Shown piece by piece: positions 11,881 through 21,283 of a stretch of 64,000 nucleotides of DNA. The position numbers and the translations under genes were made by a program. The notes under the pieces were generated by a model. It had not been told where the DNA came from, did no database searches, and saw only the letters and a program-made list of their open reading frames with translations. Position 1 is the stretch's first letter; each line of letters opens with the position of its first letter. This DNA comes from Flabesymbios commensalis (lineage: Eukaryota; Annelida; Polychaeta; Terebellida; Flabelligeridae). The stretch covers positions 124,001 to 188,000 of the forward strand of contig CAXHKU010000896.1 in NCBI GenBank assembly GCA_964017125.1, read 5' to 3'.

Positions 11881-12119
11881 ACAAATGATCGATCTCATAA
11901 TGTGCCGTCTTACAAAGCGAGGAGCTAATATAAACAAGACTACATAAGTCCAGGAGCTCCCGCTCCGAATTAAAATTTGATTTAAGCAATTTTGTATAGG
12001 GTTATTAATGTAGTCCTAGTCTAGGTCAAAAATCAAGACGCAAGACAACTAGGTCTAAGAAGCCCAGTCTAAGAGTAAGATAAGAACTAGACAGTCTGTC
12101 AGAGATTGCAAACCTCAAT
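11881..12119. other. Intron without recognised content
   Basis: Contains AATGTGCCGTCTTACAAAGC, part of which (AATGTGCCGTCT) recurs near 14139, and an AT-rich spacer. No gene is supported. Confidence 0.4.
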
Positions 12120-12229
12120 TGAAATTAATGATCCTAATCAGTATACCAGTAATGGTCTACCCATCTGGCACGGTTTACCCGATATCAGGCCAATCGAGTT
12201 AACTAATAGCTGATTTACGGTCATTTTGA

Positions 12230-13440
12230 ATTCGATATAAATTAGTTAAAAACTTAGGGTGCATCCTCTCCCGAAACCTCAAATTTTGTTTTATAGTAAT
12301 GGACTAACATCTAACACAGTTTGCAAAATATTGAGCATGTGAAAGTAAATAATGGCCGATAGGGGGCCATTTTGAATTTGATCGAGTCAGAATTTCTCAA
12401 GATGCATCCTCAGCTGAAATCTCACATTTCATTCTATAGTAATCGTCTAGCATTCTAGCACGGTTTACCTAATATCGCCCATGTGAAAGTGAATAATGGC
12501 CGATAGGAGGCCATTTTGTATTTGATCAAGTCAAAATTTTTCAAGATGCATCCTCTCCTGAAATCTCACATTTTGTTTTATAGTAATGGTCTAGCCATCT
12601 AGTACGGTTACCAAAAACAGGCTATGTGAAAGTGAATAATGGCCGATAGGCGGCCATTTTGAATTTGATCGAGTCAATTTTTTTCAAGATGCATCCTCTC
12701 TTGTAATCTCACATTTTGTGTTATAGTAATGGTCCAGCTATCTAACACGGTTTACCAAATATCAGCAATGTGAAGGTAAATAGTGGCCGATAGGCGGCCA
12801 TTTTGAATTCGATTGAGTCGAAAGTTTTTAAAAGGCATCCTCTCTCGAAACGTCACATTTTGTTTTATAGTAATGGTCTAGCTATCTAGCACAGTTTACC
12901 TGATATCAGGCCTATCGAGGTAAATAATGCTGATTGTCGGCCATTTTGAATTCGTAAGTTAAAAATTTTCAGGGTGCATCCTCCCCCGAAAACTCACACT
13001 TTGTTTTATAGTAATCAGGTAATGGTCTAGCCATCTAGCACGGTTTACCAAATATCAGCCATGTGAAAATGAATAATGGCAGAAAAGGCGGCCATTTTAA
13101 ATTTGATCAAGTCAATTTTTTTCAAGATGCATCCTCAGCTGAAATCTCACATTTCGTTTTACAGTAATGGTCTAGCCATCTAGCACGGTTGACCAAATAA
13201 CGGCCATGTGAAAGTGAATAATGTCCGATAAGCAGCCATTTTGAATTTTATCGAGTCAATTTTTTTCAAGATGCATCCTCTCCTAAAATCACACATTTTG
13301 TTTTATTGTAATGGTCTAGCCATCTAGCACGGTTTACCAAATAACGGCCATGTGAAAGTGAATAATGGCCGATTGGCGGCCATTTTGAACTTGGACGAGT
13401 TGAATTTTTTTTAAGTGCATCCTCTCCTGAAATCTTACAA
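12230..13440 (+). repeat. ~145-bp satellite-like array
   Basis: About eight units of roughly 145 bp. Each has TAATGGTCTAGCCATCTAGC, GTGAAAGTGAATAATGGCCG, GGCGGCCATTTTGAATTT and AAGATGCATCCTCTC. Units are diverged by point changes and small indels, suggesting an old array. Confidence 0.9.
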
Positions 13441-13539
13441 TTTATTTGATATTAATGGTGTAGCTATCTTGAGCGGTTTTCATGATATTCCACAAAATCT
13501 TTCAGTCGGATTTACCGATGTTATAAATTAGGTCAAAGT

Positions 13540-13870
13540 GCTGGGTCAACTTCAAGGTCAAGGTTCAAAAACCTGAAAAGGCACAACTAGGGACCTTAGA
13601 GAACATGTATGTGCAATATGACTGTCATCGGCCCAGTACTTTTCGAGATCTGCTCCGGAAACGAAGTGCGCGTCAAAACGTCTAAATAGCTCATAGTTCT
13701 GAACCAGAAGTAGGTCAAAGTTCAAATACCCCAAAAGGCACAACTAGACCCCCTAGGGGTGTTGTGTGTAAAATTTGAAGACAATCGGACAAGTACTTTC
13801 GGAGATATGCTCCGGAAACGAATTGTTTAAGGACGGCCCAACGGCCCAACGGCCCAACGGCCCAACGCCG
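13540..13870 (+). repeat. Two-unit repeat ending in a GGCCCAAC tract
   Basis: Two copies of a roughly 150-bp unit contain AGGTCAAAGTTCAAATACC, AAAAGGCACAACTAG and AGATATGCTCCGGAAACGAA, and end in four copies of CGGCCCAA. This kind of tail is common in dispersed invertebrate repeats; the class is not certain. Confidence 0.6.
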
Positions 13871-14417
13871 TAACATCATCATTTTCTCCTCTGCAACCTT
13901 GCGTATTGAATTCAGATTACAAATATTTTAACCTGTCCATAAGCCACCTGGAAGTAACCCACATACCAAAAATTGTTATCCTAGCTTATTTTCTTACAAA
14001 GTTATAGGCAAAAAAAGAGGCCAAAAAAAACGGAGGTAGAATCCATAGCTCCCTCCGTCTCACCTACGGTGACGGCGGGAGCTAATAAATGCAGCTTTAG
14101 TCGAGCCAGAAAGCTTTCAAGAAATAAACAATCGCACAATGTGCCGTCTAACCATAATATCAGGAGATTTCCCTTCATTTCTCTGGTACATAGTCCCATA
14201 AATCCCTTTTTGAGCCATAATACAATGGTATGATGCTAAGTGTATACTCAAAATAGGGACCATTTTATAAAATTTGAACAACACAATGTGGGTGAAAAAT
14301 ACTTACATTTTGCTCAATTCTGAGGCAAAATGTGCCCCTTCAAATGATCGTGTTTGAGGGGCAATAGGAAAGGTTAACACGGTCATAGATGTAATTATCA
14401 CTTTAATTGCAAACCCT
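13871..14417. other. Intron with unclassified repeat sequence
   Basis: Holds a short inverted repeat (TCCCTCCGTC / GACGGCGGGA, about 14051-14080) and a second copy of the AATGTGCCGTCT motif (about 14139-14150). No coding evidence. Confidence 0.4.
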
Positions 14418-14551
14418 TAGCCCTTAAAGTGCTGACTTCATTATGTAAAATCAATGGAGATCAAAGTGTTTGTTTCCATTTAGAAATCAATATAACTATC
14501 TTAGTTAGCTCTTTCTGATTCATTTGAATACCAATGTTATGGGTCTAAGGG
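14418..14551 (+). mobile_element. Family A MITE, truncated
   Basis: The left part only of family A: CCCTTAAAGTGCTGAC, ATGGAGATCAAAGTG, TTAGTTAGCTCTTTCTGATT, then a break at ATGGGTCTAAGGG. The hairpin end is missing. Confidence 0.6.
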
Positions 14552-14934
14552 AGTTAGCGTTGTGGTTGACATCACACGATTGGTGTGTATCTTTGTTATG
14601 GAGCAACAGGCATAGGCTCTAGCGGCATTCACCTCCCTTCACCATTTTATTATTTTATTATTAACACCAAGGCCTCTGAATCACACTAAGGGCTGATGTA
14701 TTTTTAATATGTTTTGAAGCCACACATTCCATTATAACCAATATTAATGTTTTCTTTAATTGTCTGTGATATTGTATAAATCCAACCCATGCTTTTATGA
14801 TAATTTGATTTGGTTTAATAGATTACCGCCTATGATTTGGTTTAATATGGGTAGGATATTGTGACAGGCTATTTTGCAACCATCGTGAACTAGTACCATT
14901 TGATTCCAGAAATCATATACGAACCTGCTCTAAA
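14552..14934. other. Intron without recognised content
   Basis: AT-rich, with a repeated GATTTGGTTTAATA. Nothing else is supported. Confidence 0.4.
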
Positions 14935-15072
14935 CTGGCTAAACTGGGCCGGGATAACCTCCTGAGGATGGTGAGATGAAAGAGATGACACTGTTCTCCA
15001 GACGAGGATTGGAAATTCGAGCCCTGTCGGTCTGAGGCCGAGCACGCTACCTATCGGTCACGGAGGCTCCCC
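14935..15072 (-). mobile_element. tRNA-derived SINE (Leu-like head)
   Basis: Read on the minus strand, it begins GGGAGCCTCCGTGACCGATA, a tRNA-like A-box region, and has GGGCTCGAATTTCC as a B-box. The body contains CAGTGTCATCTC and CATCCTCAGGAGGTT. A second copy with the same head and body is at 42095-42235 on the plus strand, so this is a dispersed element, not a tRNA gene. Confidence 0.65.
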
Positions 15073-15104
15073 ACCATACTGAGTTTTACACGTGGATGGG
15101 AAAG

Positions 15105-15205
15105 AAACATTTGTGTTTCTTTTAAACCGCCGAGACCGGGAACCGAACCCCGAACTCTAGCGTGAAAGGCAGCGGTGCTAACCACTACCCTAGGGCCTCC
15201 AACCT
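15105..15205 (-). mobile_element. tRNA-derived SINE (Glu-like head)
   Basis: On the minus strand it reads GGGTAGTGGTTAGCACC followed by a CTTTCAC anticodon-like loop and GGGGTTCGGTTCCCGG, matching the A- and B-boxes of tRNA-Glu. The acceptor stem does not pair well, so a tRNA pseudogene or SINE head is more likely than a working tRNA. Confidence 0.55.
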
Positions 15206-15659
15206 CACGTGCTCTAGAGGTAGCGCAACCGCCTCGTACCGCACTTTTTATTTTGTCAATAGTCAAAAATAAGGTCAAATAGGTTTGAGAAAGCAACATC
15301 CGTCATAATAACGTGTTAAATTAAAACCATATTCCTCCACTATTGGACGAACCATTAGATATCTGGGGGGGGGGGCGGGGGGTGGTGGAGGGGTGGGGGG
15401 TGTACCTTTGCAAGAAAATATTATCTTTTTCGTGAACTAATTTCACCCTTTAGGAAATTTCAATAAATTCCGTCAATAAACTTTTTTCTGCCCACATTTT
15501 CAACAACCGTTTTTTAGCCGACTTTTATCGCGCAAACTTTTGTTTTACATATTTGTCCCAAAAATGACAAAAATAAAGCTGTCCATAGACTATATAGGAT
15601 AAGACAAATCCGTAGAAAACAGATAAATCTGGTGAATGCTCTAGCCTGTTTTTCGTTTT
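15206..15659. other. Intron with a G-rich tract
   Basis: Apart from a run of guanines at about 15366-15402 (several GGGG blocks), this is AT-rich intron with no supported gene. Confidence 0.5.
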
Positions 15660-15903
15660 TTAACCCTTACAACGCTGAATATTTTTGTTAACCATAGAAA
15701 AGGTTTTTTTTCAATTTGAAATCATCATAAATGTCTTAGTTAGCTGTTTCCGCTTCATTTGATTACCGATGTTATTGGTGTACGACCATTATAAACAGTT
15801 AAATTCTTTCAGTACAGGGATCGTCTTTGGACGTCAGTATCTGACGTCCACAAACGTCAGATACTGACGTATAAAGACGGTAGTCCCCGCGCTGAAAGGA
15901 ATA
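15660..15903 (+). mobile_element. TTAA hairpin MITE, family A
   Basis: Runs from TTAACCCTTACAACGCTGAA to CCGCGCTGAAAGGAATAA and contains the full family A body and terminal palindrome (TATCTGACGTCCACAAACGT). Only the left TTAA is intact. Confidence 0.75.
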
Positions 15904-16007
15904 ATCTTAAATCCATCCTCCGAAATATGTCACGCTACTGTTATCAAATACCATGGTTGCTGTTATCTGTCCATATAGATTTACATGCTGTGATCGAGCA
16001 ACCCATA

Positions 16008-16236
16008 TTAACCCTTTTCAGTTCGGGGACCGACTAAAACGTCAGATTCTGACGTTTAAAATCGATCCCAGCGCTGAAAGAGTAAAAATTTTATAGTGGT
16101 CGTAATATAGCCGTAACATGGTAACATAGGTATTCAAATGAAGCGGAAAGAGCTAACTAAGACATTTATAACGATTTCAAATTGAACAAAACCCTTTGGT
16201 TTCTAGGCTTATATAACCATTCAGCGCTGGGGTTAA
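16008..16236 (-). mobile_element. TTAA hairpin MITE, family A, reversed
   Basis: Starts TTAACCCTTTTCAGTTCG with the palindrome first (GACGTTTAAAATCGATCC) and ends TTCAGCGCTGGGGTTAA. It is the reverse orientation of the 15660-15903 copy, with TTAA at both ends. Confidence 0.75.
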
Positions 16237-16400
16237 GCTACCCAGTACAGACCTATAGCCTGCAGACATACTTATTCAAACAAGGTATCTTGCCCAGAGT
16301 ACACCCCCAGCAGACACAAACAGTTCACGCAATGTTAACCCTTGTACATGTCTGTTAAATAACAGATCCTATGAATAAATTATTGTCTAATATTGTCTAT

Positions 16401-16639
16401 TTAACCGCCGGTGCCGCATATATCCGGGTTATCATTTCTTATTAGCACATTAAGTACCACATTTTAAACATGCTAAAGATAAAATGTGACATCAATGAGT
16501 AAGATTTGAAAAGAGTTGACCTACATTTTGTCAAATCTGAATAATTTTCACTCAACTGAAGTTGTGGATCGCGTCAGCGAGACACAACTTCAAGTGGGTG
16601 AAAATTCAAATTGAATAATTCGGCAGTTAAAGGGTTTAA
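16401..16639 (+). mobile_element. TTAA hairpin MITE, family B
   Basis: Begins TTAACCGCCGGTGCCGC and ends GGCAGTTAAAGGGTTTAA. It shares the GTGGATCGCGTCAGCGAGAC loop and flanking arms with the copy at 7333-7580. Confidence 0.75.
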
Positions 16640-17081
16640 TCAATGTTGGGTCGTCGTCGTAACATTACGTCACACTAAAGCAAAATAACCAAAGTCATTT
16701 TTGGACATTCCGAGATAAAAAACAAAACCTATAAGCATTTTTCATGCATTTATCAAATAAAAAATATTTGTTTTAATTCAATGGCACCTTTGCTTTAGAC
16801 GTCACCACCTGACTGTTTCGACTACTATAACTAATATTCTGCTCATCCAGGTGTAGCTAACTCATTTTTGATAAAAAATAATCAGGTTTTAATGTAACCA
16901 TGAATACGTGGACACACCACCTGACTTTTTTGACAAAAAATGAGTTAGGTCATTTTATTTTTAGCCTGACGATTTTGTAATTGTCTGGTGTTTTCTGGGT
17001 CAAGTGTGACACCTTCCTCAGGGATGATGGGAATTCATTGACATCGTCCTGATGATCTTTACCTTGTCACTATTCATTCAG
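16640..17081. other. Intron with a stray exon F junction relic
   Basis: Most of this is plain intron. At about 16894-16930 the sequence AACCATGAATACG, GACACACCACCTGACTTTT resembles the repeat unit that follows exon F (17933-18440), although exon F lies 0.9 kb further on. Confidence 0.5.
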
Positions 17082-17210
17082 ATACAGATGAATGTCTTGC
17101 CTCCCTATGCGGATCTGGTACCTGTACTAACACAGCAGGCAGCTATGATTGCGTGTGCGCGGAGGGGTACGAGCAGGTGCGAACCCAGGAACATCCAAAA
17201 ACCTGTCAAG
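17082..17210 (+). CDS. Calcium-binding EGF domain exon (exon E)
   Basis: Starts D-T-D-E-C and has six cysteines, with [12 protein letters not shown] around cysteines 3-5, the Asx-hydroxylation and calcium-binding pattern. The acceptor is TATTCATTCAG and the donor GTAATATA. Phase 1/1, 129 nt. It is separated from exon D by a 14-kb intron; no exon was found between them. Confidence 0.9.
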
Positions 17211-17314
17211 GTAATATACTCTATACAAAATAGATATGTTGTTGCCTAGCTGTCCCAGATGAATGCCGTAACCTTCTCAATGCAGATGATGATCTCAACC
17301 CTTAGACAACCCAT

Positions 17315-17381
17315 CGTCCCCTTAGATTTGAAAGGGTGTATCCACCACTTTGCAATACACCCTTTCATATCTAAGGGGACG
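17315..17381. repeat. Near-perfect inverted repeat
   Basis: Arms of 26 nt (CGTCCCCTTAGATTTGAAAG and its partner ending CTAAGGGGACG) flank a 15-nt loop, with one mismatch. Related hairpins lie at about 18490-18550 and 24101-24180. Confidence 0.85.
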
Positions 17382-17812
17382 TTATGATGCATAATGTTCT
17401 CAATAGGACACATTTCCAACAAGTAAATCTCAGTTATTTAGGTAAATTATTTCATAAAGTTAAAATGATTTTCTATTTGAAGTAAACTAGAAAAGGCAGA
17501 TTTGTATATTATATCAAACTTTTTTTTTTACTTTTCATTAGCTTCTTCTAAGTAACAGCATTTTCACAATTGTTTTTATATTTCCAAGTAGCTTTCATTT
17601 GGCATGTTTAGTGATATTATTCATCATAACAAGTAATAATAAAGAAGAAATAACAGTTGTTGGCAAATGCATTTGTTTGTGTTAAAAAGGAATGTTTAGT
17701 TGCTGAAGTATATTTCTAAGTAGCTTCCATTTAGCATGTTTAGTGATTTCAAAGGAATGTTTAGTTGTTGAAGTATATCGCCACTAAATGCCTATACTGT
17801 GCATTTTTGCAG
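17382..17812. other. Intron without recognised content
   Basis: AT-rich, with a short direct duplication (GGAATGTTTAGTTG near 17690 and 17754). No gene or mobile element is recognised. Confidence 0.45.
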
Positions 17813-17932
17813 ATATCGATGAGTGCATAGAGGAAGGCTGTCTGGAGGGAGAATGTGTCAATACAGAGGGAAGCTTCCAGTGTGTTTGTAACGAAGGATA
17901 TGTCGTCACACCACCTGACCACTCTTGTAAAG
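17813..17932 (+). CDS. Calcium-binding EGF domain exon (exon F)
   Basis: Starts D-I-D-E-C and has six cysteines, with [12 protein letters not shown]. The acceptor is CATTTTTGCAG and the donor is AAG|GTAATTAT. Phase 1/1, 120 nt. Its 3' end seeds the following array. Confidence 0.92.
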
Positions 17933-18440
17933 GTAATTATGTGGCCTATATAAAGGTGATTACGTAACCATGGATACGTCGTCACACCATCTGACTATTC
18001 TGTTAAATGTATTTACTTAACCTGTTTAAAAGTAATTACGTAACCATGAATACGTCGTGACACCACCTGACTATTCTGTTATATGTATTTACGTAACCTG
18101 TTTAAAAGTAATTACGTAACCATGGTTACGTCGTGACACCACCTGACCACCCTTGTAAATGTAATTACGTAGCCTATGTAAAAGTAATTACATAACCATG
18201 GATAAGTCGTGACACCACCTGGCTACTCTGGTAAATGTAATCACGTAACATGTGTAAAATTAATTACGTGACCATGGATACATCGTGACACCACCTGACT
18301 ACTCTGGTAAATGTAATTACGTTACGTGTGTAAAAGTAATTATGTCACCATGAGTGCCACCACCTGACTACTTTTGTAGTGGTATTTATATATCCATGGC
18401 TGAGTGGTCACACCAGCTGACTACTCTTGTAAAGTATTTA
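17933..18440 (+). repeat. Donor-junction array after exon F
   Basis: About eight units of roughly 60 bp contain GGATACGTCGTGACACCACC, TGACTACTCTGGTAAATG and TAATTACGTAACC. They copy the last 40 bases of exon F and its GTAATTA donor region. Most units have lost the AAG|GT context (TAAATG), so few would work as donors. Confidence 0.88.
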
Positions 18441-18863
18441 TGTAACCTGGACAGTTGTTACCAGCCACTAGCCAGCTCCTGAACATCACCTTGGATATCA
18501 AAGGGTATCTACCACTTTACCAAGTGACAAATACACCCTTTTATATCCTAGGTAATTACATGTGGTCCTCTGAGCAGCTTTTACAAAACTAAGAACGTCT
18601 TCATGAATTTTTAAACATGACATCAAAAAGTTAAAATATGTTGAAAACTGATTTTATCTGTTTTTTAGATCGCAAAATTGTGGAATTTAAAATAGCAGAC
18701 TGATATTTTTATTGAAAATTAATTCAGTGACATGCTTTTCTCCATCCCTGCGATCAGTCTGATCTAGGTGAACATGCAGCTGTTCCTGTAGGCCTACCTG
18801 GTGGTAAACATACTAATAATGCTGACAAAGATGGTGCTATATGTTGTTATTGTTGTTTCTCAG
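18441..18863. other. Intron with a hairpin relic
   Basis: At about 18490-18550, GGATATCAAAGGGTATCTAC and ATACACCCTTTTATATCC form a decayed copy of the 17315-17381 hairpin. The rest is plain intron. Confidence 0.5.
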
Positions 18864-18995
18864 ACTTAGATGAGTGTGCTGATGAGGACAGTGGGATATG
18901 TGGTATGGGTGGATGCTCCAACACAGAAGGTGGATATGATTGTTTCTGTGTCCAGGGATATATACACCTATCAGAACAAGACCCTAAATGTGTCG
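18864..18995 (+). CDS. Calcium-binding EGF domain exon (exon G)
   Basis: Starts D-L-D-E-C, with six cysteines and C-S-N-T-E-G-G-Y-D-C-F-C in the middle. The acceptor is TTGTTTCTCAG and the donor GTAAGTTC. Phase 1/1, 132 nt. The spacing between cysteines 1 and 2 is longer than in its neighbours (seven residues). Confidence 0.92.
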
Positions 18996-19021
18996 GTAAG
19001 TTCTTTAATTTTCTTTTTAAT

Positions 19022-19100
19022 TTTCTTTTAATTTTCAAATTGAAGAAACCCTTTGGTGTCCATGGTATATATGACAATATTTCAGCGTTGTAAGAGTTAA
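19022..19100 (-). mobile_element. Family A MITE, left-end fragment, reversed
   Basis: Reads TTCAAATTGAAGAAACCCTT, GGTGTCCATGG and ATTTCAGCGTTGTAAGAGTTAA, the reverse of the family A start. The hairpin half is absent. Confidence 0.6.
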
Positions 19101-19143
19101 GTGGTTAGAGCTGACTAAGCCATTCATCGCCGTTTCTTCAAAT

Positions 19144-19392
19144 TTAACCCTTTAAACCCTCACGATGCATTAAAGCATCGCTTTGCATCTCTGAGGAATG
19201 ACCTAATTTCCTACACCCAGGGGTTTTAAAACGAATATTTTCACGGAACTGTTTTGATAATAATGATATGTTTTTTTCATTTTCAAGCCACTTCAAGTCA
19301 TCTTCATTCACTACAAGGCGAGAATTGCGACAGCAATTCGCGCCTAGTGGTGGATGAGATGACAATGGTAAATTCAGGCCTAAAAGGGTTAA
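19144..19392. mobile_element. TTAA hairpin MITE, family C
   Basis: Bounded by TTAACCCTTTAAACCC and CTAAAAGGGTTAA. The central hairpin CACTACAAGGCGAGAATTGC / GCAATTCGCGCCTAGTGG resembles the fragments at 5452-5492 and 57005-57072. Confidence 0.65.
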
Positions 19393-19589
19393 TAACCCCA
19401 TGGACTATATAGTATTGTCAAAATATGTTGGCGCGAAAAGAGTTAATTTGTTAAAACCTAGTAGATTTATGATATTCAAGACCTGAATAAATATGGCTCT
19501 ATTAACTGTATTGTAATATATTCCGGCCATCCAATAACTGTACTGTGTTGTCTTTTATACCAAAATGTGTGTGACTCCATTAATTGTAC

Positions 19590-20282
19590 ATATGGTGTTA
19601 TATCTCAGACCAGAATAAATGTGACTCCATTAACTGTATTGTGTATTTTTTCAGACCATGATGAGTGTGTCTCCTTTAACAGTATTATTTGTGTATTTTA
19701 GATCAGAATGAATGCGGTTATATTTTAGACTGTAAAATTAACTGTAATCAGTGTGGCTTCATTAACTGTATTGTGTTTATATCTCAGACGAGAATGAGGT
19801 TCATTTATTATATTATGTTATAATTTAGACCAAAAAAATCTGTGTGACTCCATTCAGTATAGGCCTAGTGTGTTATATTTCAGATCAGAACGAGTGTGTT
19901 TTTATGGATTGCCTTGCGTTTATATTCCAGAAGAGAATGAATGTGACTCCGTTAACTGTAGGTTACTGTGTTATATTTCAGAGCAGCATGAGCGTGGCGT
20001 TATTAAATGATTTATGTTATATTTAAGACTCCATTATTTGTAATGAATGTGACACTTATAACGGTTTTGTGTTTATAGTTATGACCAGAATGAGTTATGT
20101 TGTATTTAGACCAAAATGTGTGTTACTCCATTATTGTATTGTGTTATATCTTACACCAGAATGAGTGTGACTTCATCAATTGTATTATTTGTTTATTTCA
20201 TATCAGAATTGGTGTGACTCCATTAAGTATTAGTTGTTTATTTTAGTGTGGTTTTGTGGATTGCATTGTGTTTATATTTCAG
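19590..20282 (+). repeat. Acceptor-junction array before exon H
   Basis: About 12-13 decayed units of 45-60 bp repeat the 3' splice region and start of exon H: TTATATTTCAGACCAGAA, GAGTGTGACTCCATTAACTG. Each unit therefore offers an AG acceptor and a D-Q-N-E-C-like exon start. The real exon is the last and only complete one. Confidence 0.88.
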
Positions 20283-20408
20283 ACCAGGACGAGTGTGGTT
20301 TTATGGACTGTGGAGGAGGGGATTGCGTGAATCTACCAGGGAAGTATCGATGTGATTGTCATGAGGGTTACCATGGCGACAACGACGCTTCCAATAAAAT
20401 ATGTCTAG
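20283..20408 (+). CDS. Calcium-binding EGF domain exon (exon H)
   Basis: Starts D-Q-D-E-C with six cysteines and C-V-N-L-P-G-K-Y-R-C-D-C. The acceptor is TTTATATTTCAG and the donor is CTAG|GTGAGTGA. Phase 1/1, 126 nt. It is preceded by the acceptor-derived array. Confidence 0.92.
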
Positions 20409-20480
20409 GTGAGTGAAACTAAACCTTAATAAACTGATAAACTTAATAAATAAAATTGCCATAGCCGTCTGAAATATGCT

Positions 20481-20697
20481 CAGCCCTTTCAGCATGGCGA
20501 CCGTCATTAGACACATTTACAGACGTCATATTCTGACGTCTAATGTCGATTCCCGCACTGAAAAAGTAACAAATATTTCTAATGGCCGTAGACCCATAAC
20601 ATAGGTATCGAAGCGGAAAGAGCTAAGTCATTTATGATTATTTCAAATTGAGATCTCCATGGTTTATACAAAAATATTTCAGCGCTTTAAGGGTTAA
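20481..20697 (-). mobile_element. TTAA hairpin MITE, family A, reversed
   Basis: Starts CAGCCCTTTCAGCATGGCG with the palindrome (GACGTCATATTCTGACGTC) and ends TTTCAGCGCTTTAAGGGTTAA. TTAA is clear only at the right side. Confidence 0.7.
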
Positions 20698-21160
20698 GCA
20701 ATCCATCACATTGCTACCGCAATTCCAACTCTCAAGGCAAAGGAAAATGAACTGGCAGCGATTTCACCAACTGGCTCAGATAAGTCGCCCTGTACTTGAG
20801 TCAGTTTTAAGCTCACTGATTGATTGAGACTTGATCACGTGTTGATAGTTAATACAACACATTGATTTAAGTCAGTTGTGGTGAAACCGGGGCCTGATCT
20901 CAATGACTAATTATGTGTATTATATGAAATCAAAATTTCCAAGGCTGTTATGTTGAGGGATAATTACCCTTTTATTCAATTAATGATATTCAATTAATGA
21001 TATATGCTATATTTCAATTATGCTACGTAATACATGAAAGCGACAACGATGCTAGATGATAAAAAAATCGAACTAAGGCTTTTAACTATGTAGATACACG
21101 CCGATAGGTGTTTTCGGTTTTACAATCACTTTAATAATGATCTAGTTTATGTGGATTCAG
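20698..21160. other. Intron without recognised content
   Basis: No exon, RNA gene or repeat family is recognised here; ATTCAATTAATGATAT is duplicated in tandem near 20980. Confidence 0.45.
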
Positions 21161-21283
21161 ATGTGAACGAGTGTGAAGATGTTACTTGCACTGAGGGTGA
21201 GTGCATTAACACAGAGGGAAGCTACCATTGTGAGTGTGATAAGGGTTACACTCTCAGTCCTCAAGATCAACATACATGTGAAG
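21161..21283 (+). CDS. Calcium-binding EGF domain exon (exon I)
   Basis: Starts D-V-N-E-C with six cysteines and C-I-N-T-E-G-S-Y-H-C-E-C. The acceptor is ATGTGGATTCAG and the donor GTAAGGCC. Phase 1/1, 123 nt. No junction array. Confidence 0.92.

Noticed and set aside
15105-15205. tRNA-Glu gene on the minus strand
   Set aside because: Box-like sequences are good but the acceptor stem does not pair and the T-stem has a mismatch; a SINE head is more likely.
15051-15299. 82-codon minus-strand open frame
   Set aside because: It runs through two SINE heads and has no protein-like pattern beyond that.
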